64,000 bases of DNA from Sorangium aterium (GTDB lineage Bacteria > Myxococcota_A > Polyangia > Polyangiales > Polyangiaceae), in contig NZ_JAQNDK010000002.1 in NCBI RefSeq assembly GCF_028368935.1, positions 1,054,001 through 1,118,000 on the forward strand, written 5' to 3'. The notes beneath the pieces were generated by a model. The model was not told where the DNA came from. It saw nothing but the letters and a program-made list of their open reading frames with translations, and did no database searches. Positions 47,048-53,769 of the stretch are shown piece by piece (within the stretch, counting starts at the first letter, position 1; each line of letters begins with the position of its first letter). The translations under genes were made by a program, and so were the position numbers.

Positions 47048-47753
47048 GCTCGTCGAGTCGGCTTGGAGTGTCGCGTTCCCGTGGAGACTCGCTTGCAGCA
47101 TGGTGCGATGGCAGGACGCCTCTCCCCGGTGCGCGCCGCGCGCCGGGGGGCCGGCGTTCCCGCTTTTCAATGCTGCACGCGTGAGCACCTGGATCCGGCC
47201 GTTCCGATCGAGCACGACGAGCACGATGCGCACGATGCGCACGATGCGCACGATGCGCACGATCACCGAGCGCAGCCTGCGAGCATTGCGGTCCTGTGTT
47301 CCGGTCGCGTCGAAACATGCATTGCCGTGCCGCGCGCCGTTTCACCTGGGGGAGAACAATCCCGTGTAATCGCTATCCCGGATGCGCGTGGATGCGCGGC
47401 GAACACACATTTGAATGCAATTTCGACGATCTCTTTCGGATTCAGAGCCACGAAATGTACGATTCGCCTAAGCTTGCGAACAGTCGTGGTTTCGCTCCGA
47501 ATGAGAAGGCCAGTCGTGTTGCTTACTGCGCATCACATTTCCCTTGACAAGGGGACGCTCGCTTGCAATCCACGAACCCCAGGGTTGCGGCCGGGGCTGC
47601 CCGGCGTCCCGCGCGCGTCCTACCGGCCGATGGGGGCCTCGGTCCGCAGACGCGCTCCGCTGGTTGGCGCTCCGGGAGATCTCAGAGGCCAGCATCGCGC
47701 CAGCGAACACCCGCAGGCCTGTCCGCCTTGAGCAGCTGGAGAAAGGACAACTT
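47048..47753. other. Long intergenic region upstream of potD
   Basis: These 706 bases include a 9-bp tandem repeat (47222-47265) and a locally AT-richer stretch (about 47400-47560). TTGACA at 47544-47549 could be a -35 box for potD, but the -10 at 17 bases is poor (AATCCA). A GAAAGGACAA ribosome binding site precedes ATG 47754. No additional gene is supported. Confidence 0.5.
47222..47265. repeat. 9-bp tandem repeat
   Basis: The unit CACGATGCG is repeated four times without error, flanked by partial copies (CACGACGAG, CACGATCAC). It lies between the SulP gene and potD and is outside any supported gene. Confidence 0.85.
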
Positions 47754-48869
47754 ATGCAAACTCAACGTCGACCCCTGATGGTACTAGCCATTCTGTGGGG
47801 CATTCTATCGGTTGTCGCCTGCAATAACAACAAGGCCCCTGCTGAGAAGCGCGAGGATTCGGGCGCCAAGGAACCTGCAGCTCAGCCCTCCGAGCTCAGC
47901 GTCCTCATCTTCCCGAACTACCTGGACGACAAGAGCATCAAGGACTTCGAGACGCAGAACAACGCACGTCTGCGGCTCACGATCTACGACTCCACCGAGG
48001 AGATGGAGAGCAAGCTCGCCTATGCGGGCGCCGACGCGCAGTACGACGTCGTCGTGATGGCGGCCCACGCCAGCGGGCGGCTCGCGCGCCGCGGGCTCAT
48101 CCGCCCCCTGGATCACGCCCTGCTCCCCAACCTCAAGAACCTCGAGTCGCGGTTCTCGGGCCCGAACTTCGACGAGAACAACAAGTATTCTATCCCCTAC
48201 CAGTGGGGCACTGTCGCGATCATCTACAACAAGAAGAAGATCCCGAACATGGATCCGACGTGGGGCGTGCTCTTCGACGCCCAGAAGACGCCGGGGACGT
48301 TCGTGCTGATCGACGAGATGCGCGACATGGTCGGCGCGGCGCTGAAGTACAAGGGTTTTTCCAGCAACACGTCGAAGCCCGAAGAGATCCGGGAGGCTGG
48401 GCGCATCCTCAAGGAGGCCAAGAGCAATCCGAAGTGCCTCGGCTTCAAGGGCGGCATCGGCGCGACGCAGGACGTGAAGGGCGGCTCCGTCGACATGGCG
48501 GTCGTCTGGAACGGGGACGCGCAGAAGGTGGTCTGGGAGGACAAGGATCGCCTCGCCCTCGTCATTCCGAAGGAAGGCTCCGTGATCTGGGTCGACGTGA
48601 TGACCGTGCCCACCAAGTCGCCCCACCCCGAGCTGGCCCACAAGTTCATCAATTACATGCTGACCCCCGAGGGCGGCGCGCAGCTCTCGATGATGACGAA
48701 GTACGCGACCCCGAACAGCGCCTCGCAGGCCCAGCTGCCGGTCGAAGATCGGACGAACCAGCTCATCTACCCGACGGGCGACCTGGCGACCCGCCTGGAG
48801 GCCCATCGCGATCTCGGTGAGGCGGCCAAGCTCTACGACGAGGTCTGGGCGGCCGTGAAGTCGAACTGA
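47754..48869 (+). CDS. potD: Spermidine/putrescine ABC transporter substrate-binding lipoprotein
   Basis: This 371-residue lipoprotein is the periplasmic polyamine-binding component of an ABC importer. ATG 47754 follows GAAAGGACAACTT. The signal ends in the lipobox SVVAC (Cys 23). The mature part has family features: LSVLIFPNYLDDKSIKDFE (about 44-62), DVVVMAAHASGRLARRGLIRPLDH (about 98), YSIPYQWGTVAIIYNKKKI (about 145), DEMRDMVGAALKYKGFS (about 186) and a C-terminal Tyr-rich polyamine-site region. It is immediately upstream of speB, so uptake and agmatine processing are coupled. The membrane and ATPase subunits potABC are 8-11 kb away on the other strand rather than adjacent. Confidence 0.94.
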   Translation: MQTQRRPLMVLAILWGILSVVACNNNKAPAEKREDSGAKEPAAQPSELSVLIFPNYLDDKSIKDFETQNNARLRLTIYDSTEEMESKLAYAGADAQYDVVVMAAHASGRLARRGLIRPLDHALLPNLKNLESRFSGPNFDENNKYSIPYQWGTVAIIYNKKKIPNMDPTWGVLFDAQKTPGTFVLIDEMRDMVGAALKYKGFSSNTSKPEEIREAGRILKEAKSNPKCLGFKGGIGATQDVKGGSVDMAVVWNGDAQKVVWEDKDRLALVIPKEGSVIWVDVMTVPTKSPHPELAHKFINYMLTPEGGAQLSMMTKYATPNSASQAQLPVEDRTNQLIYPTGDLATRLEAHRDLGEAAKLYDEVWAAVKSN

Positions 48870-48993
48870 CCGCGAGGCGATGGCGCCAACGAGGTGTTCA
48901 GCCTCAGATCACGCCGATGCCAATCCTGCGCGACGCGCCGGTGTCGAGCGCACGCCCGAGCTGGAGTGCGTCGATCTGAACGTAAGGACCCCC

Positions 48994-50037
48994 ATGGAAG
49001 ATCATCGCTCCAAGACCACTTCTCGCGCGAGAGGTATGATCGTCGACAACGCGTTCACGGCCGATAGCCTCTATGGCGTCCGGCGCGAGCCGACCTACAG
49101 CGGCGCGCTCTCCTTCCTGCGTCGCAAGTACACGCGCGATCTGACCGGCGTCGATGTGGCGGTCACCGGCATCCCGCTCGACACGGCGACCAGCAACCGT
49201 CCAGGGACGCGCTTCGGTCCGCGCGCGGTGAGGGAGGCCTCGGCGCAGCTCGCGTGGAACCGCCCTTACGGCTACGAGTTCGACCCGCTCGACCGGCTCG
49301 CCGTTGTCGACTATGGCGACTGCGTCTGGGATTACGGGCGTCCGGAGGAGAGCCCTGCCGCCATCGAGGAGCACATCGGCCGCATCCTCGACGCCGGGGT
49401 GACGCCCCTCTCGATCGGGGGGGATCATTTCGTGAGCTACCCGATCCTGCGCGCCGTGTCCAAGCGCCGCGGCAAGCTCTCGCTGATCCATTTCGACGCT
49501 CACTCCGACACGTGGAGCGACGAGGTCGGATCGGGGCGGGTCGATCACGGCACCATGTTCTTCCACGCGGCGCGGGAGGGCCTCGTGGAGCCCAGCCGCT
49601 CGGCGCAGATCGGGCTCCGCACCTACAACGCCGATACGCTCGGCTTCCAGGTGCTCGACGCGCCCTGGGTTCATCGCCATGGCGCGAGGGCGGTGATCGA
49701 GCACGTGCGTAACATCGTCGGGGACCACGAGGTTTACCTGACGTTCGACATCGATTTCCTCGATCCGAGCTTCGCGCCCGGCACCGGCACGCCGGTCTGC
49801 GGGGGGATGTCGACCGCTGTCGCGCTGGAGATCCTGCGTGGGCTCCAGGGCATCGCGCTCGTCGGCATGGACGTCGTGGAGGTCGCGCCCGCGTACGACG
49901 TGGGTGAGATCACGGCGCTCGCGGGTGCGACCATAGCCCACGAGGGGCTCGGGCTCATCGCGTGCCGGCCTGGCGCTCAGAAAGCAAGGGAGCCGTCCGA
50001 GAAAGCAAGGGAGCCGGCCGAGGGAGAGCGGCGTTAG
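48994..50037 (+). CDS. speB: Agmatinase/arginase-family ureohydrolase
   Basis: This 347-residue cytoplasmic enzyme belongs to the ureohydrolase family. The binuclear manganese site is complete: GGDH (about 140), DAHSDTW (about 163), and DIDFLDPSFAPGTGTP (about 252). The substrate is most likely agmatine (giving putrescine and urea), because the SNRPGTRFGPRAVREAS loop and neighbouring potD fit agmatinase better than arginase. Guanidinobutyrase and related activities are not excluded. The start at ATG 48994 has AAGGA six bases upstream; ATG 49036 is the alternative. The C-terminus has a charged KAREPSEKAREPAE repeat. It is 124 bases after potD and probably in the same operon. A long inverted repeat begins at its stop codon. 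Confidence 0.92.
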   Translation: MEDHRSKTTSRARGMIVDNAFTADSLYGVRREPTYSGALSFLRRKYTRDLTGVDVAVTGIPLDTATSNRPGTRFGPRAVREASAQLAWNRPYGYEFDPLDRLAVVDYGDCVWDYGRPEESPAAIEEHIGRILDAGVTPLSIGGDHFVSYPILRAVSKRRGKLSLIHFDAHSDTWSDEVGSGRVDHGTMFFHAAREGLVEPSRSAQIGLRTYNADTLGFQVLDAPWVHRHGARAVIEHVRNIVGDHEVYLTFDIDFLDPSFAPGTGTPVCGGMSTAVALEILRGLQGIALVGMDVVEVAPAYDVGEITALAGATIAHEGLGLIACRPGAQKAREPSEKAREPAEGERR

Positions 50038-50162
50038 AGCGGCGGTCACCCGCTTCGGATACGGGCCCATCTCGTCGTTTTCGGTGCTCGGCGCACAGGA
50101 GTGCGCTTCCGCGCCGAAAACGACGATCTGGGCCCGTCTCCTGTGCGGGTGACCGCCGCTCT
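50036..50162. terminator. Long multi-part inverted repeat between speB and hydrolase genes
   Basis: Outer arms 50036-50053 and 50145-50162 pair perfectly over 18 bases. Inner arms 50061-50084 and 50114-50137 pair over 24 bases with about two mismatches, and the tip has GCGCAC/GTGCGC. The structure begins at the speB stop and ends 20 bases before the convergent hydrolase gene ends (50182). A bidirectional terminator is likely. Confidence 0.75.
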
Positions 50163-50181
50163 GCGTCGTGTGTAGCAGCGG

Positions 50182-51042
50182 TCAGCGGCGTGTCTGGCGG
50201 CGCGGAGCCCGCGCTCGGTACGGCGCGAATACCGCTTCTGGCGAGTCTTCGGTGAACTGGCGGAGCACGCGGTTCAGCCCGCGCGTGCCGTGCGCGCGGA
50301 CCGTCTGGACGCGGTCGAGATCGAGCACCTCCCCGAGGTACTCCTCCCCGGAGCCGCCCAGGAAGAGGACGCGGCCCTCGGGATCGACCGCGATGGAGCG
50401 CCCGCCGCCGATCTCCACCGCGGCGTTCACGTTCACCACATAACACTGGTTCTCGATCGCGCGGGCCCGGGCGAGCACGAGCTCCTCCTCGCGATCCGGC
50501 GTCGTGGTGAGCGTCGGGTGCAGGATCACCTCGGCGCCGCGCAGCGCCAGGCCGCGCGCGACCTCGGGATACCAGCCGTCGTAACAGATCATGAGCCCCA
50601 GCCGGCCGACGCGCGGGATGTCGAACACGGGCGCGGGCTCATCGCCCGGCGCACAGGTCTCGAAGGGCATCCAGGGATAGAGCTTGCGGTACCGCGCGAC
50701 GAGCTTGCCGCTCGGCGAGAAGACGAGCGCGGTATTGTGCAGCTTGTCGCCCGCGCGCTCGTAGATCGACCCGGCGCAGAGCCACCTCCCGGCCCGGCGC
50801 GCGATCGCGCCGAGCCGCCTCGTGAGCGGCCCCGGGATCGGCTGGGCGAGCTCGTGCGACGGGGAAGTGTGGCGGAACGGGTGATCCCCCGTGAGCCACA
50901 GCTCGGGAAACAGGTAGAGCTGCGCCTCGGGGAACGAGACCCCCAGCGTCTGTACCTCGCGCTCGAGCTTCTCGAGCGTCGCAGCAGGGTCGCCGGGCAC
51001 GGGCCGGGACTGGACTCCGATGATGTGGAGGAGGCGAGCCAT
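50182..51042 (-). CDS. Nitrilase-superfamily carbon-nitrogen hydrolase
   Basis: This 286-residue soluble enzyme has the catalytic Glu-Lys-Cys triad: FPELWLTG (about 45), RYRKLYPW (about 120) and ICYDGWYPE (about 156). The start at ATG 51042 (MARLLHIIGVQSRP) matches the family N-terminus. Nitrilase-superfamily enzymes hydrolyse amides, nitriles or carbamoyl amines. In this polyamine neighbourhood an amidase acting on N-carbamoylputrescine, putrescine-derived amides or 4-aminobutyramide-type compounds is plausible but unproved. It is convergent with speB and followed upstream by a repeat element. The sequence shows no signal peptide. Confidence 0.9.
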   Translation of the reverse strand: MARLLHIIGVQSRPVPGDPAATLEKLEREVQTLGVSFPEAQLYLFPELWLTGDHPFRHTSPSHELAQPIPGPLTRRLGAIARRAGRWLCAGSIYERAGDKLHNTALVFSPSGKLVARYRKLYPWMPFETCAPGDEPAPVFDIPRVGRLGLMICYDGWYPEVARGLALRGAEVILHPTLTTTPDREEELVLARARAIENQCYVVNVNAAVEIGGGRSIAVDPEGRVLFLGGSGEEYLGEVLDLDRVQTVRAHGTRGLNRVLRQFTEDSPEAVFAPYRARAPRRQTRR

Positions 51043-51413
<371 letters not shown>

Positions 51414-52925
51414 TCAGGTGGTCGGCTCGATCGACCCGCGCGCCGCCGCGATCACCTCGGCGGTGGCGAAGTGCGCCGACTCGAGGGCCCCTTGCGCCCA
51501 GCCCGTGTAGAGGCACGTGTGATCGCCGGCGAAGACGACGCGCCCTTCCCCGCGCTGGAGATCCGCGATCAGGTCGGTCTGATCAGGCCGGAACGCGGGC
51601 CAGCCGCCTCGCGTGTACGGCTGGTGGTGCCACGAGAACGACAGACCCTTCTGGAAGTACTCCCGGGCTTTCGGGAAGAACGACTCCATCGTCTTGAGCC
51701 CGAACTCGATGCGATCGGCCGCGGTGGGCAGCTCGTCGAGCGCCGCGGCGTTGCGGTCCTGCACGTACGCCGTGAGGATGCCGGAGGTGCCCGGCTGGAG
51801 CGAGGTCAGGTCCCACAGACGCTCGATGGGCGTGGTCGTGCATGCCGCGAGCAGCCCGATGATGCCCTCATCCGCCCAGAACCGGTGCGAGAACTGGAAG
51901 TTGAGGCGGGTGACTGTGAACATCGGGATCTCCGACGCGGCGCGGTGCTTGGGGCCGGAGAGCGGCGGGTCGAACGCGACCTCGAGCAGGATGCGGTGAG
52001 GGAGCGCGCACACAACGAAGTCGCCCTCGATCGTCTCGGGGTCCCCGTTCCTGAGGAACTCGACGGTCACGCCGTCCTCGCGGGAGATCACCCGCTGCAC
52101 ATGGGCCCCCTTGAGGATGCGATCGCCGAGATCGTCGGCGAACGCGGTGGTCAGGCGGTCGTTCCCGCCGGCGATCGCGTAGGTGTGGAACCACTTGGCG
52201 TCGAGCCGCTGGTTCGCCGACCAGGCGAGGCCGCTGAACATCTCGATCTCCGTGCCCTCGTACGCGCGGCAGATCTCCCTCGCGGCGTGCGAGGCCCCGG
52301 TCCGGTCCAGGCTGCGGTAGAACGTCTCGCCCGAGAAGTCCTTGCGGACGGTCGCCGGTGGCCACTGCGTGTCCCGCGGGTCTCCGATCGCCGAGAACGC
52401 CTTCGCCGCGAGCTGCAGGTTGAGGGACTCAGCGTCGATGTCCCGCTCTTCCGGGGTGAGCGGAAAGTCAGCAGGATAGTGCGCCTTGCCCCGGGACGTG
52501 CTCAGGAAGCGATGGCCCATGACGTAGTACAGCTGCGTCGCATCGAGCGGATACTCGAGGATCTCCAGCCCGAAGTGGCGCGCATAGGCGAGCGTGAGGA
52601 CGTGGGTGTCGGCGATCCGGGTGACGCCGAGCTCGGCGTGCTGGTCGCCGAAGTGGTTCCGGAGCGTGTAGAAGCGGCCGCCCACACGGTCATTCCGCTC
52701 GAGGATGATCGGGTCGAACCCGGCCTTCCGCAGCGACCATGCGGTGCACAGCCCTGAGATCCCGCCGCCGAGCACGATGACGCGGCGCCCGCCGCCGACG
52801 CTCGGCCATTCAGGTAGAGTGTCCCACAGCCGGGGCAGCATCTCCCCTGCCGCCGCGAGACGACGCCGGTCGTAGACGGATGCGAACGATTGCTCGGGGA
52901 CATCGATCGGGCGGTCGGACAGCAT
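51414..52925 (-). CDS. Flavin-containing monoamine oxidase-family protein
   Basis: This 503-residue FAD-dependent enzyme has the dinucleotide-binding motif VIVLGGGISGLCTAWSLRKAGF (about 49-70) with ILERNDRVGGRF (about 73-85), and the C-terminal FAD motif RVVFAGDHTCLYTGWAQGALESAHFA (about 462-487). Both are intact. The family oxidises primary or secondary amines to aldehydes with release of hydrogen peroxide and ammonia. In this context (agmatinase, PotABCD) a polyamine oxidase is likely, but L-amino acid oxidases share the same fold. No signal peptide, so it is cytoplasmic. It has GAGGTCC just before ATG 52925. It may be controlled by the operator-like palindrome at 53205. Confidence 0.9.
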   Translation of the reverse strand: MLSDRPIDVPEQSFASVYDRRRLAAAGEMLPRLWDTLPEWPSVGGGRRVIVLGGGISGLCTAWSLRKAGFDPIILERNDRVGGRFYTLRNHFGDQHAELGVTRIADTHVLTLAYARHFGLEILEYPLDATQLYYVMGHRFLSTSRGKAHYPADFPLTPEERDIDAESLNLQLAAKAFSAIGDPRDTQWPPATVRKDFSGETFYRSLDRTGASHAAREICRAYEGTEIEMFSGLAWSANQRLDAKWFHTYAIAGGNDRLTTAFADDLGDRILKGAHVQRVISREDGVTVEFLRNGDPETIEGDFVVCALPHRILLEVAFDPPLSGPKHRAASEIPMFTVTRLNFQFSHRFWADEGIIGLLAACTTTPIERLWDLTSLQPGTSGILTAYVQDRNAAALDELPTAADRIEFGLKTMESFFPKAREYFQKGLSFSWHHQPYTRGGWPAFRPDQTDLIADLQRGEGRVVFAGDHTCLYTGWAQGALESAHFATAEVIAAARGSIEPTT

Positions 52926-53169
52926 GGACCTCTTGCTCGGGCTGGCTGACGATGGTCAGGTTGGCAAAAACGCCGTCAAGATGGCGCGCCGCGGGTGGAA
53001 TACCCGACGCGCGCTCCTCTCGTGACCTAGGGGTCGGCGCGAAAATCGGCGCCGATCGCTCTCCTGGTCGCTCCTGGTCGCGGCGCGATCCGCCGAGCGG
53101 CGCGCCCGTTGTTCCGCCGTCGCTCCGGACCGCGCGCGCCGTGTGCCGCGTGATCCGAGGTCGAGGAGC

Positions 53170-53222
53170 AGATAGTCACGAGTGACCATGATGGACAAGC
53201 GATGTTTTGCTTTCAAGCAAAA
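53170..53222 (-). promoter_or_regulatory. Putative promoter with two operator-like palindromes, amine oxidase
   Basis: On the minus strand TTGTCC (53193-53198), a 17-base spacer and CTATCT (53170-53175) form a sigma-70-like pair about 245 bases before the amine oxidase start. The spacer holds GTCAC-GA-GTGAC (53175-53186). Just upstream lies the AT-rich perfect palindrome TTTTGCTT-TC-AAGCAAAA (53205-53222). Palindromes overlapping and abutting a promoter are typical of repressor or activator sites. The regulator is unknown. Confidence 0.4.
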
Positions 53223-53743
53223 TCATGACCGCGCCGATTGCCACAAGAGGTGCGGGCATCCGATGATGTGGTCACTTCGTCTCGGTTACGGGTCTCGGTT
53301 ACGTGGTTACGTGGCCGCGCACCGTCGGATCGCCGCTTTGTCGACGACGGCCATGAGGCGAGCGTACCGCTCCACACCATCGCGCCTCGATCGTGGAACG
53401 CGGAGGATCGTGCGTGATTTGCGCCCCGGCGCACGATTTGCGTCGAGCAAGGAAGTGTCCGAGAGCGCTGCATAACGCGCGAGGCCGGGCCAGGCGCTGG
53501 GTTCACGCGAGATGTTGAATTCGCGCGTGGCGCGAACCGCGTGCAGCGGTGAAGCTCCTGCCAGAGTGGAACGGTGCAGCGAGTGTGGTTTGCGCCACGC
53601 CCGGAATGGATGAGGCCGCTGAGGCGACGCCGTTCGATGGCCCGCTTGGCGCGAGGCTAGGCGCTGCGCTCGCCGCCCTGCGCTGCGGTCGAGCGGGGCT
53701 GTGCGGGCGAGCGCCGAGAGGTGATGGGGGTGAGGTGGAGAGC

Positions 53744-53766
53744 GCGCGGCCAGGACGGCCGCGCGA
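53744..53766 (-). terminator. GC-rich hairpin after the TonB-dependent receptor gene
   Basis: A perfect 9-bp stem (53744-53752 with 53758-53766, GC-only) and five-base loop lie directly after the receptor stop codon on the minus strand. The transcript would fold immediately past the gene. There is no U-tract, as is common in this high-GC DNA. Confidence 0.6.
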
Positions 53767-53769
53767 TGA

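Larger units (their letters stand above)
52926..53769. other. Long intergenic region between amine oxidase and TonB-receptor genes
   Basis: These 844 bases lie upstream of the amine oxidase gene (minus strand) and downstream of the TonB-receptor gene (same strand). They contain a promoter-like site with palindromes (53170-53222), GGTTACG-type short repeats (53283-53315) and a terminator hairpin (53744-53766). Short open frames are present but none has a ribosome binding site or family resemblance. Confidence 0.6.

Noticed and set aside
47063-47731. A 222-residue open frame between SulP and potD
   Set aside because: It reads the 9-bp repeat as Asp-Ala-His repeats and has no domain or ribosome binding site; third-position GC is lower than in true genes here.
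53182-53475. A 97-residue plus-strand open frame beginning near the AT-rich palindrome
   Set aside because: No ribosome binding site, no recognisable domain and codon use unlike neighbours; it overlaps the likely regulatory region.
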